Shown: one piece after another, positions 1 through 9,399 of the stretch | How the letters are laid out: every line of letters starts with the position of its first letter | How positions within the stretch are numbered: the stretch's first letter is position 1 | Assembly: GCA_910592205.1 (NCBI GenBank) | Contig: CAJVPJ010000786.1 | Coordinates: forward strand, 1 to 16,589 | Length of the DNA: 16,589 nucleotides | Source: Paraglomus occultum | Taxonomy: Eukaryota; Glomeromycota; Glomeromycetes; Paraglomerales; Paraglomeraceae | Direction: 5' to 3' | Position numbers and translations under genes: made by a program | Notes under the pieces: model-generated | Database searches by the model: none | The model's input: only the letters and a program-made list of their open reading frames with translations | Told to the model about the DNA's origin: nothing

Positions 1-243
1 TCGGGGAATCTTTCTCCGGGCATTGCTTGATGGAGCCTTGATTCTCTCCGGAGATCATGCAGGAAATAGTAGTAATAATAATTAGTAATGCCTACTATTG
101 ATGTGTTACAATCCATCCGGCTCGTAATACTCCCGATGGTTATTCCGATATAGTTTTTATTTGTAATGAATATAAAAAGATTATGACAATAATACTCTTC
201 CATGATGTGAGAAATGTGGTAGATTAAAAAGGAATAGAAACCG
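1..243. other. Non-coding left edge
   Basis: No open frame of note, RNA gene or recognisable repeat is visible here. The first 60 bases are GC-richer and contain the 8-bp palindrome CTCCGGAG near 47-54, with a related TCTCCGGG at about 13-20. The rest is AT-rich. Confidence 0.5.
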
Positions 244-625
244 ATGCTTTGTGGTCGCTTAAAAGCTAAATCAACCAAACCACTCTCTGATGAGGTATTT
301 TCACAAGCTTTCAATTCTCGTTTGGAAAGAAAACCAGGGAGATAGAAAATGAGCTATTAACTTCTAGAAATTGAAAGGAAGTAGTAGTAGCCAAGTTTCA
401 AGAGAAATCCGAAGAATGAAACAACAGACAAAAGCAAAAGTTATTAGACAAATTAAGAGACAAGAAGCCGAGATTGAATGTTTAAAAAACTGATCCTCAA
501 GAACTGGTTAATGAAATAGAAAGAAATTGCTTGATTAAAATCTCGATTCGAAAAATTAAATTCTCAGCAGAGTGCTCAAATTGAAGCTAAAAAGTGAAAA
601 TAAGGAAGTAATTAAAAAAATTGTC
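244..625 (+). pseudogene. Decayed coiled-coil-type coding segment (degenerate in three frames)
   Basis: A run of coding-like sequence survives here, broken by frame changes and stops. Frame 1 opens with ATG at 244 and reads to a TAG at 343 (…LSDEVFSQAFNSRLERK). The following frame, from about 336, continues with REIENELLTSR and AKFQEKSEE, interrupted by two TGA codons. The third frame at 416-493 reads KQQTKAKVIRQIKRQEAEIE. The second frame resumes at 489 (DPQELVNEIERN), and the first again at 535-594 (LKSRFEKLNSQQSAQIEAKK) before a TGA. All pieces are rich in E, K, Q and L, as in a coiled coil, and follow one another without overlap, as expected of a single ancestral reading frame after several small indels. 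I do not recognise the family. A transposon-borne or lineage-specific gene relic is possible. Confidence 0.5.
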
Positions 626-1446
626 TGATTTTGTTGCATATCATCAACAATCATTTGTCAATCGCTTTGTTGAGGGATCATCACATGATGCTTGTTTTAT
701 TTAATTTAGAGTGGGGAAGTCTTAATTAACATTAATTGTAGTGGTATTAAGTTTTGCACCTTGAAAATTTTGATTCTTACTTTGTTATATTATGTTACTT
801 TCAACATATAAAAAACACGCTTTACTGAGATGAGAACCGGGTTTTTTCACCAGGTCTTTTCATAAAGCATTTTGTGGCGTATTTGTACATAGTATTTGGA
901 AAGTAGCTTGATGGCAGCAACTTCCAATCAAACCATGAAGAGATTCGATTGTCAAGTCATTACTTCATTGTAAGACAATACACAGATTGACGGCCAATTT
1001 CCAGACTGTTCACAATTGTACAGAATGCAATAGCGTATAGGTGGTATCCCGCCAACTGGATCGTTTCAACAGTAGCCAACACACGTCACTTCAATTGACT
1101 AATCAGGGAATAAGTAAGAATCCAAAGAAAAACCTAGTTACAGCCCGCACGAACCGACTCTCGAACTTAGCTAGAGACTGGTTAACTTGCTAGCTCATTT
1201 ACTCAATCTTGCTACCCTCTCAGTTGTTTTTCCCTCCTTTGTTATGATAATTATTGTAAGGAAATCTTATAGACTTTAATTCTTACTGTACTTTGCTCGA
1301 TTAAAGGTTCCATTCTAGTATTCTTCGCTATACACTTCACACTCTTTCAAAAACACTTAACCCTACTCGTTACTTTAGCAACTACACCCTATCAACCTGT
1401 CACATAGAACGTATAAAGAACAGCATTTTACGGTAGCGTCGAGAGC
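626..1446. other. Upstream region of the SxIP-protein gene
   Basis: No gene is visible. The 120 bases before the ATG at 1447 are rich in C and T (for example 1320-1400, with repeated CTT/CAC runs), which is typical of fungal transcription-start regions. A TATAAA lies at 1412-1417, only 30-35 nt before the ATG. An in-frame TAA at 1414-1416 precedes that ATG. Confidence 0.4.
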
Positions 1447-4005
1447 ATGAGAGAATTAATACTAGTACGCAAACTCGAAGAAGAAAATGCAAAGAGAAAA
1501 CAAACCGGCGACACAATAAAAGATACCTCGGTTTCTGGAAGCCTGTCTTCAGAAAGGCATAGTAACGAACCTACAAAAGAAGACCTTTACAGTCACAAGG
1601 ATATAACAAACTCAAGTAGTCCCACAACGGATGCAAACAACCAAAATCCTCCATCCTCTAACGAAAGCCAAGAGATACCAGCACCCGAAATAGAAAATTT
1701 TGTCAATAATAAAGAGCACCTTTCTGATACTCTGTCACAACTTGAAGAGAATGTCTATACAGAGAATACCAACTTGGATGAAAATCAAATTGTAAATTCT
1801 ATGGAAAATACACATACGGCATTAGATTCATCTATAAACAATTTCCCAGAAATATCAGAGGAAGAAAGAAGGCAACAGGAAGAATCTGCATTGGAACTGA
1901 AGACAAGACGCGAGAGTTTGAAAGAGTTTTTCAGGCAGCAACAGCCTTACGTAAGAGATACTACAGATACCATTCCTATTTCAACAGGGACTGTATCATT
2001 AGATGCAGATAAGGCTATTGGAAGGTAAGTTAAATCCTTCATTAACACATGAACTGCGGCCTTCTCTGTTTCGTAGAGGGGTACAATTTGGAAAAGGTTA
2101 GACCATCCGATATTTACTTTACCTCATCATATACCTCAGTCAAGAAACAACGGGAAAACTTCCACAGTTAAAGGAGGAAAATACGATAAATGGTGCCTCG
2201 GACGAAGCAGAATCCGTTGCAAAACTACCCACTGCTGAAGATGAACCGAAAACGACGAGTATGGAGAATAAAAATTTATCTGTTCCACCCTTAGTTGAAC
2301 TAAGTCCTGATGAAAAACGGCAGAAAGCTGCTGCTTCTCGAGCTATGCAGAAGAAAAATCTCAGAGAAATGATGAAACAGAAGCGACGCCAAGTCAATGC
2401 TGAACAAAAGGAAGAGAGTGACGGCAATGTAATCATTATAACACCAGATACGAAAAGTAATACTGAAACCGATCCACAAGCTACAGGGGATGTTCAAGCC
2501 AACGCTGGCGTTACGGATCCGGATTCAGACGGATCAGTTGACTTGGACGCACTAATTGCACAGGGCAGCGATTTGGATTCAAGCAATATTAATTTGGAGA
2601 TTGATGGTGTGAATGATGACGATGATGACTTTTGGAAAGTTGATTCTTCGGAGGTAATGTTGTCTCTTGTTTTGAGCATTTGAAAAAAAGATTATATATA
2701 TTAATAGCCCTGGCTATCGTAACAGCTAGAGAAACGCTTGACACCATCCACCTCTCCGTTACGTCAGCTGTCTCCTGATCCACGAAATTTGCCATCTATG
2801 GCTGAAGTTATTGAAGAAGAAGAGGATTTGAGCGATACCATTCTTGCAGTTGACGACCAAGAAGTCGATGATCTTTGGGGCTCATCAGCGAATACACATA
2901 ATTATGAAGTAAGTTCATCAAATGTCTCGAGATTGATATCAATGGACTAGAAATTCACATGATTAAACGGATACTTTTATTTGATTTAAAGTTGGAGTCA
3001 AAAGAGGAGGACGAATTTGACAGATCTTTGGACACACAAATAACACCGGTACTAAAACCCATATCGTCTCCGTCGCCGTCTCCTTCTCCTCGTCCGTCTT
3101 TAAGTGGTGGTAAATCAGGGATTCCTACAGGACTACCGAGACCCGGTTTCGCACCACATTTTCCTCTATCACCTAATTCATCGAGAGCTTCGTCGAATGC
3201 TGATCCTGATGAATTCGAAACACAGTCAAACGGTTCTCATACGTCCGTTAGATCAAACAGTAGCTCAAAGTCTGGAGCGTCAAGTATCCGCAGACCCTCA
3301 ACAACGATGGGTATTCGTGCTCCTAGTAGAATTAGTTCTCACGGTGCTATTTCACCCTCAAGAATAGGTTCACCAAATTATTCTGGCATAGCGACGCCGA
3401 GTCGATCTCGTTCAATGAGTATAGTGAGTAACAGTTCAGCCGAAGAGAGCACTACCTCCTCAGCTGGTGGGGCACATTCACCAATACGAATTGCCTCACC
3501 GACACGCGGACTCAGAACACATCAAGGTATCACATCAGGCATACCAACCGGTGCACGTCCAAGATCACGAAGCAAAGTCAGTACGAGTTCGACCGATGAA
3601 GGGTTGACTAGAAGTAGCACGCAAATTAGAACGACGAAAACATCCAATATAATTTCACCTAACAAGAAGATCAAAAATGGCGTCCCTGAGGCAACGAATA
3701 GTAAAATAGCGAGTTCTAAAGTACCATCCACAAGAATTACCTCACCAACGCGTGGACTCCGATCACCACAAGCTATCACATCGGGTATACCGACTGGTAC
3801 CCGTCCAAGGACGCAAAGCAGAATTGGTACAAGTTCGACTAGCGAAGGGTTGACTAGATCTGCTAGTGTAGCAGGAACTCCTACACGCTCATTGAATAGA
3901 AGTAGCACACAAATCGGGACCACAAAAACTTCTAGTACCGTTTCACCGGCTAAGAAGACTAAAAGCGGTACTAGTACAGTCAAATCTCGATATGTAAAGT
4001 CTTAA
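1447..4005 (+). CDS. Disordered SxIP-motif protein, candidate microtubule plus-end (EB1-binding) protein; 4 exons
   Basis: The model joins 1447-2024, 2140-2653, 2726-2908 and 2992-4005, giving 762 codons and a TAA. Introns are 115, 72 and 83 nt, with donors GTAAGT, GTAATG and GTAAGT and acceptors CAG, CAG and AAG; all junctions keep frame. The N-terminal third is polar, with a charged helix-forming stretch at about residues 250-285 (KRQKAAASRAMQKKNLREMM…). Residues about 340-435 are acidic and hold two aromatic-acidic patches (DDFWKVD near 356-361, VDDLWGS near 411-417). From about 440 to the end the chain is basic and Ser/Thr/Pro-rich, with SGIP at 467-470, 607-610 and 689-692. In animals and fungi, SxIP in such a context binds the EB1 C-terminal domain and tracks growing microtubule ends. 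That function is inferred; no folded domain is visible. ATG 1447 is the first ATG after an in-frame stop, but an upstream exon cannot be excluded. Confidence 0.8.
3490..3681 (+). repeat. Coding repeat unit 1 (64 codons, SPTRGLR…SGIPTG…)
   Basis: This is the first of two homologous segments in the last exon of the SxIP protein, residues about 592-655. It runs from IASPTRGLR through ITSGIPTGARPRSRSK and DEGLTR to SPNKKIKNG. It aligns colinearly with unit 2 apart from one 14-codon indel. Confidence 0.85.
3736..3969 (+). repeat. Coding repeat unit 2 (78 codons, with a 14-codon insertion)
   Basis: This is the second homologous segment, residues about 674-751. It runs from ITSPTRGLR through ITSGIPTGTRPRTQSR and SEGLTR to SPAKKTKSG. 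Relative to unit 1 it carries 42 extra bases at 3859-3900 (SASVAGTPTRSLNR) after the shared GLTR. The insertion is flanked by AGA codons, as slippage or unequal exchange could leave. Confidence 0.85.
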
Positions 4006-4232
4006 TACAGCGAATTTGGTACTATAGTCAAGAATTCCTTTGATAAAAAAATAGTATTATTAAATTTTTCCTTGATATAATGAAATTATGTAGTAAAGTC
4101 TCGTTATTAGATATAGTAAGTTTTTTTCTCAAACAATACTGGTAGATTACATCTCGATTCAGTGAATATTGTACCAGTTGATGGATTTTGACCAATCATA
4201 ATACAAACACGTGTTGAATAAAAGAGAATCTA
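4006..4232. other. 3' flank of the SxIP-protein gene
   Basis: AT-rich, with no open frame. An AATAAA at 4217-4222 is a candidate polyadenylation signal, about 210 nt after the stop. It is immediately preceded by the 10-bp palindrome AACACGTGTT, which contains an E-box CACGTG at 4208-4213. Confidence 0.4.
4217..4222 (+). terminator. Candidate polyadenylation signal AATAAA
   Basis: This is the first canonical AATAAA downstream of the stop at 4005. The assignment to that gene rests on position only. Confidence 0.35.
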
Positions 4233-4279
4233 CAGAGAGAGAGAAAGAGAGAAAGAGAAAGAGAGAAAGAGAGAAGAGG
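4233..4279. repeat. (GA)n/(GAAA)n purine microsatellite
   Basis: About 45 consecutive purines of interleaved AG, GAGA and AAAG units. One strand is entirely purine, so length variation between strains and non-B structure are plausible. Confidence 0.9.
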
Positions 4280-4606
4280 TTTGTCTAGTGTCCAGAAATG
4301 TCGTTTAAAAGATCGAGTTGTTAATCAGTATTCAACAACTTGACCCAAATAATAAGTGCGGTGGTTTAGTCAGTGTTACAACACTTTTTTGTTTCCTTTG
4401 GGTTTTAATACATTATGAAACCTTGACCGGATCAAAAGGTTACCGCATAATTGAACGGTATGACACTTGCTACGTTAAACGACTTAGTACCAGTATATGT
4501 TATATAATCGTTCAGCAGTATTAGATTCGTCAGTAGAAATAACGTCGAGTTGTTACAAGCCGCGACAGAATGAACATTTATGCCCTTATATATGAACTTT
4601 ATTGAT

Positions 4607-4741
4607 AATTTTCGACATAGAAATCCCCGTCCCGTCGAATTTACGATATCAAAGTTTGACTGTGTAATGATTAGTAAAATAGCAAGTGTTAAAGTTACAT
4701 CTTCAACACGTACATCAACAAAGTCTTTGCACACGAGATGA
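4607..4741 (+). pseudogene. Decayed fragment of the SxIP-protein repeat
   Basis: Bases 4672-4722 align without gaps to 3699-3749 in the upstream gene, with about 38 of 51 identical by eye. The match includes an unbroken 12-base block (TAGTAAAATAGC). In the matching codon frame it reads SKIASVKVTSSTR against SKIASSKVPSTR in the gene, and several differences fall in third positions (GCG/GCA, GTA/GTT, TCC/TCT). That frame is open from 4607 to a TGA at 4739-4741. No start, SGIP core or splice context is present, so I call it a relic and not an exon. The similarity outside 4672-4722 is too weak to claim. Confidence 0.5.
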
Positions 4742-5495
4742 CACTTGTATAATACCGTAATAGCAACGGGAGACTAGTGCGGTGATATTAACAAAATTGT
4801 TTTATTAGTCAATTTCGTAAATTCTAAATTTTAGTGACTCTGCAGAGAGAAATCAAGTTCATTGTCTGCCAGCTCGAATAGTTAAACGGAATAAATTTGA
4901 GATATCTTACACACCAATTTTGTTTAGAATTGGCAACGGTCAGCGTTGATTTTTGATAATCAAGTCTCGGCTTGTTATTAGTATTGGACAATACAAATGC
5001 ATAGTTAATAGTTAGTCATTAACTAAAGTTGCATAACATTCCCAACATAGGCCGGGCAATCTATATTGGGCAGATCGCTGATTCTAATAATGTCGCTTGT
5101 CGTTCCAACGTTAACTGAAAGATGAATTGGACTAAACTACCACTTTTCTTTTGTTCGAAAAGTCATATTGGTAGGTCTGGCGAGTCGTTTTGGCCAGCCA
5201 AATCTGTATTAATATTAATAATACATCCTTTTTAAATGCTTATAACACCGACACGCAGCTAGAAAAAGAACCACTATGACACGAAGTATGACAGGACCCT
5301 GGTATTCTGATGACGTCATAATTCCTTATTAGTTAAATTGCATCCCCCCCCCCCAAAAAATAATATTAATAACACACTTGTTAAAAAGTCGGGGAACGAA
5401 AAGCCAATACGTCGTATTCTGACCCTCCGTCACTCTCCTTGTCAACCCGACAGTAGTTCTGTGTCCTCCTAAGTTCCTCCCACAGTACTATTTGC
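4742..5495. other. Intergenic region upstream of the four-TM gene
   Basis: No gene is seen. It contains an 11-base C run followed by six A (5344-5360) and the AT-rich palindrome TATTAATATTAATA near 5208-5221. The minus strand of 5381-5629 is open but overlaps the real first exon on the plus strand. Confidence 0.45.
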
Positions 5496-6590
5496 ATGAT
5501 GTTACGAGCAACTGTCTCGTCGCTTGGAAGGAAGACACCGTTTACAGTTCGACCGACAAAGTGTTGTTGCTGCTTTCCTCTTCGCTGTGGAGTTATGACC
5601 ATTAGTATACTGTTGGTGGTAAGACACATTACGTGCGATGAATAGGTATTACTAAAGAAAGAATAGAAGGAAAAACATGTGCATATTGGTTATAATCTGA
5701 TATACTTTGATCATTAAACGATGCGTTAGAATAGGTGCTTGCAGGATGGTCTTCTATTACACTGCTTACTAGGTCCCCGGGTGAGTCGGTTTATGACAAC
5801 TGGTTATTATACGTTTTCAATTGCTTGAGATGGCGATTATATGCTAAGTGACATTCTCTGCTTACAGTATATGTTTCCCACGCATCGTACGGTGTTATGA
5901 TATTGTATGGACTGCTATATGCACTCGCGGTCCCGGTTGGTGTATTTGGTGTTTATGCAGCGTACAAGGCAAGTTGTTATAATTAGATATGAAGAATCGA
6001 GTCAATTGAAAAAATCTGAATTTTTTTTCTATACAAATCAAAAAAACACTTAGAATGATCTAGAACATATCAACTGGTTTTCATGGTCATTCTGGATATC
6101 CACAATTGCTCTTCTCATTCTCCAATTTGTCAATTTCATTCTCTCTGTCGCGTGGCAAAGAAGCACGGCGGTCGAGTGTACTCATGAACTTAATTATCTG
6201 ATTGTGGGGAATTCGAGTTCGACTTTGGTCCCGTTAAATCAGAGCTCTGTGGATCCACAGGTTCTTTATGATGCATGTAAACAGGCTTCTTCACTGTATA
6301 TATGTTGGACTCTAATAGAGTTGGTTATAGTGCAGTTTATGCTATTTGTAAGTGGGGGAAGTGTAGGGAAAGAATGTCTTGTTTTGGTATTTTCAACTTG
6401 GTAATTGTTTTTAAATTTACGTTAGGTCTACTTTGGACTCGTTGTTAATGCATATAAACGGGATTTACGGAAAGAAGGAAAAGTTATCTCTGATGAACAT
6501 GACGCCGATGGGAGGGATGTGCGCAGTAACAACAAAGAGAACATTGAACGTGAAAAAGTTGGTCTTGAAGCACCCGCCGAAGGAGAATAA
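5496..6590 (+). CDS. Four-transmembrane-segment membrane protein (tetraspan/MARVEL-like), 5 exons
   Basis: The model joins 5496-5618, 5735-5780, 5868-5968, 6054-6347 and 6426-6590 (TAA), giving 242 residues. Introns are 116, 87, 85 and 78 nt, and all junctions keep frame. The third intron uses a GC donor (AAG|GCAAGT … TTAG). Residues 23-28 are CCCCFP, a likely palmitoylated cytosolic N-terminus. Predicted membrane segments are about 31-53, 64-88, 99-123 and 170-196. The loop between segments 3 and 4 holds two Cys (132, 165) and two N-glycosylation sequons (NSS, NQS), which suggests it is outside the cell. A charged 45-residue tail follows NAYKRDLRKEG. The topology resembles the small four-TM, tetraspanin-like plasma-membrane proteins of fungi. 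I see no tetraspanin CCG motif, so family and function stay open. ATG 5496 (or 5499) is the first after an in-frame TAG at 5454. Confidence 0.82.
5969..6053 (+). other. GC-AG intron
   Basis: The exon ends TACAAG and the intron opens GCAAGT and closes ACTTAG. There is no GT donor nearby that preserves the frame from the second TM segment (…VYAAYK) into NDLEHINWF. GCAAGT with AAG before it is the usual strong form of GC donor. Confidence 0.8.
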
Positions 6591-6747
6591 ACAGTTCGCT
6601 GCGAATACGGCAGATTCATTGATTCCTGACAAGTCGGATTTTGTTCACCCCGACAATCTCTAATCCATCTGAAAAGCCCAGAATGTAGCTAATAGGCTAC
6701 TTGCAATGGATGTATTTATATTGTATCTGTAGCTCTTGCATTGTAAA

Positions 6748-6753
6748 AATAAA
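6748..6753 (+). terminator. Candidate polyadenylation signal AATAAA
   Basis: AATAAA lies about 158 nt after the stop of the four-TM gene, in an AT-rich flank. Confidence 0.45.
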
Positions 6754-9191
6754 TCAGCTATTATATCGTATTGCTTTCACATCTGGTTAACTCTAAACTC
6801 GGAATTACGAGTAAAATGTGTGGTATGACTCACTACATGTTTTACATTACGGACGTAACGGACATTGTGAAAAGATATTGCCAGAAATGTCATAGATAAA
6901 GTTAATTGTCATGTTGGACTGCGTGATGATTTTTTTGGCATTTCTAGCATTTAGTAAGCAGAATTTGCATTTGACCGCGGCTTTGGGACTATAACACGTA
7001 TATCAATTTGCTGTATTTCCTGCTTCCACGTACTAAGAGTTATTTGGGCTGGATGACGTTTTTTCGACGATGATAATCAAAATAGAGTTTTTTAAGGAAA
7101 AGAATAGAGAGGAGCATGAGATTAATGCACAAGTTTGCATGTGACCATGAACACGATAATCATCGGACCATAAAGATTAGCTACATTTATTATGCTTAAA
7201 TTATAAATAAATAGCATATTCTCTATCGTCGTATTTGCCTATATTATTGTATAACATTATTTAGATAATGCATAAATAATGTATGTATTATTAATCTGAA
7301 ACGACGGTGAAGCCCATGGCTATCTATCAACACCATTAATCGAAATTTTTTTACTGTTGCATTTTTGCCAAGAGAAAAAGTGAGAGCATTACTAAAGGAA
7401 ACACAAGCTGTAAAGGGCAACTTTTTCCATCGTGTAAAGTTTTTTTGAACACGAACAAATTTCTTACATATTCATCGACAAGTTTTTCCGGTAAAATTGA
7501 AATGAGAATGTAGAAGCTTGTATTCTAATTGCTGAACAGAAACGCACTTTATTCAAATGTTTACTTGTTTCATGATTAATTAATTTTGACACAACTTCTC
7601 GAAAAGTCTGTCAAAGAGTTACAAACGTTGTTTGTTCAATAAATGCAGATATTGATTTTTAATAAAGGTTTTAATTCGAAAAGGTTAAAGGTACGCCTGT
7701 CGAGAACAAGAATACCGTTAGTATGTAAATAACTAATAGATGTGTCATTGATGAATAATTGCTTCAATGACTTTTTAAAAAAGTTGCTTTCGATGTTTAT
7801 TCCGTTGGTCGACAAATATATGTTCTGATCGTAGTAAGCATGTTCTATTTCGTAATACAATGTTGCTTATTAGTAATAGTATTAGACAATGTGCTCATTT
7901 CGAATCGGCTAAATTTCGTTACGTTATGTCCGATTATCCGTAATAGAATACAGCTCAAATGAGAATGGTGTGGATTCGTTGTTCACATTAACAATAATTG
8001 CCATTCCAATCCCGATATGTTTCCAGCAATATTTTCTGCTATGGGCTTTGAGATAAAAGAAACGTATTTTCGTACAAGGTAAAGATGCAGACTGTTTAAT
8101 TAGTTAAACTTTGGTTACACTTTGTTCTGAAACATGGCTCCATTATTCAGCTATCAATAATGCGGATGCACTGACAGATTACATGTAGAATAGTAACAGA
8201 CATAATGAGAAGTATTTTTAATGGTGTATTGTCATTATTGTATAAATTTTCTTTCGTTTCGGTTTTTATTATTCCTTGTTCTGATTGAATAGTTTAATTT
8301 CATATTCGATTGATCATGTATCAATGTTTACATCATTGTATTTAGAGTGTCTGATTGTTACACAACAAATGGTCAATCAACAACAACTTCATCGCTCGCT
8401 AGTTAGACAGACTGTTTGTTATCGTGGGTTATTACTATTCTAAGAACACTCTTTGTATGTTCAGCTGCAGAAAAGCTCAATGTACTAGCACGGCTATAAA
8501 GAAACAGTTTGGAAACCATTGTTCTTCATAACAACATCCACCCTTATTGTGTGTAACAAAGTCTAACTCGAGATGTCCACGTTGTAAATTTTGATCACTA
8601 ATTAAACTCTTTTCACCCCTTGCATCCAGGAATTTATTAAGTAATCAATAGGATTAGGGCGAGGGAAAACAAAACAAACGAACTGTTTAATATTAACGAC
8701 AATAGGCATCAATGTAAATAGGAACAAGTCTTGTTTCGGTAGAGACACATACACACACTTATTAAAATTGGAACAAGAGGAGCAACGATACATATGCACA
8801 CCATATATTATACACAAATAAATAATATAAATAAATACATTACATATTGTCTTGTCCTATTATATTCACTCGTCATTAGTCGGATGCAGAATTACTTGTA
8901 TTCCGTGTACTGTTACATATGGTTCAAGTGCCATCAGTTCACCTATCAAATATGCTCGTCACCTGTGAACCCCACAAACTTCTCTCTACAAAGACTTTTC
9001 GCAATACTAGCTAAGCAGACTGACTTTCCATTACCAACGGACGCTATCTTTGTCCTTGAAATATCTTCAAGGTAACTTCGTACTCTTTTTCTGTAATAGC
9101 ATATATGTCTAACTCTTGTCCTTCTTTTGCTCTCTACTAACAACATCATTCTTCTTCGCCTTCATCTTTCCCCCAAAAACACTCATTTACC
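6754..9191. other. Long AT-rich intergenic spacer
   Basis: I find no convincing gene, tRNA or repeat in about 2.4 kb. Open frames on either strand are short, AT-rich and low in complexity, and none has splice-consistent extensions that I could follow. Toward 9060-9190 the plus strand becomes strongly pyrimidine-rich (CTTCTTTTGCTCTC, CTTCGCCTTCATC), as in a fungal promoter or start region for the gene that follows. Confidence 0.5.
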
Positions 9192-9230
9192 ATGGATTTA
9201 ATCGTTCTGCTCTTCTGTGCGTTTATACTG
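9192..9230 (+). other. Possible alternative first exon of the PH-domain gene
   Basis: The ATG at 9192 sits in a very good initiation context (ACCATGG). The 13 codons MDLIVLLFCAFIL end exactly at a GTTAGT donor. Splicing to the CACCAG acceptor ending at 9396 would join them in frame to GMVVWQPNN. This would add a hydrophobic N-terminus to the PH protein. It may equally be a chance motif in the 5' leader. Confidence 0.25.
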
Positions 9231-9399
9231 GTTAGTGCGACATATTTAATTTGCATAAATAAATATTTACATATTATATGTGCATAGTATTAGTATACAT
9301 ATTACAGAACTTTATTCCATTTTATCCTATTTTTTTTTACCTCCTCAACTCGCTCCAACTATAAACACCTCATCTTTATATTCTTCATTACACCAGGGA

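Noticed and set aside
2077-2096. A 20-nt microexon inside the first intron of the SxIP gene (TAG acceptor, GTTAGA donor)
   Set aside because: Including it shifts the next exon into a frame with an early TAA. A single 115-nt intron keeps frame.
3522-3983. Minus-strand open frame of 153 codons, Val/Leu-rich and apparently repetitive
   Set aside because: It is the antisense reading of the duplicated SxIP module, so its repeat is inherited from the real gene.
5344-5360. C11A6 run
   Set aside because: A simple homopolymer tract. It may even contain a length error, and it gives no evidence of function.
5381-5629. Minus-strand open frame of 82 codons
   Set aside because: It is antisense to the first exon of the four-TM gene, whose CCCC and TM1 coding sequence explains the composition. 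It has no further support.
8794-9149. Overlapping open frames on both strands before the PH gene
   Set aside because: Neither shows domain features or splice continuity, and the stretch looks like promoter and leader sequence.
9280-9399. Upstream extension of the PH-domain frame
   Set aside because: It has no ATG start, its composition is leader-like (AT and pyrimidine-rich), and a good acceptor and ATG follow at 9396-9402.
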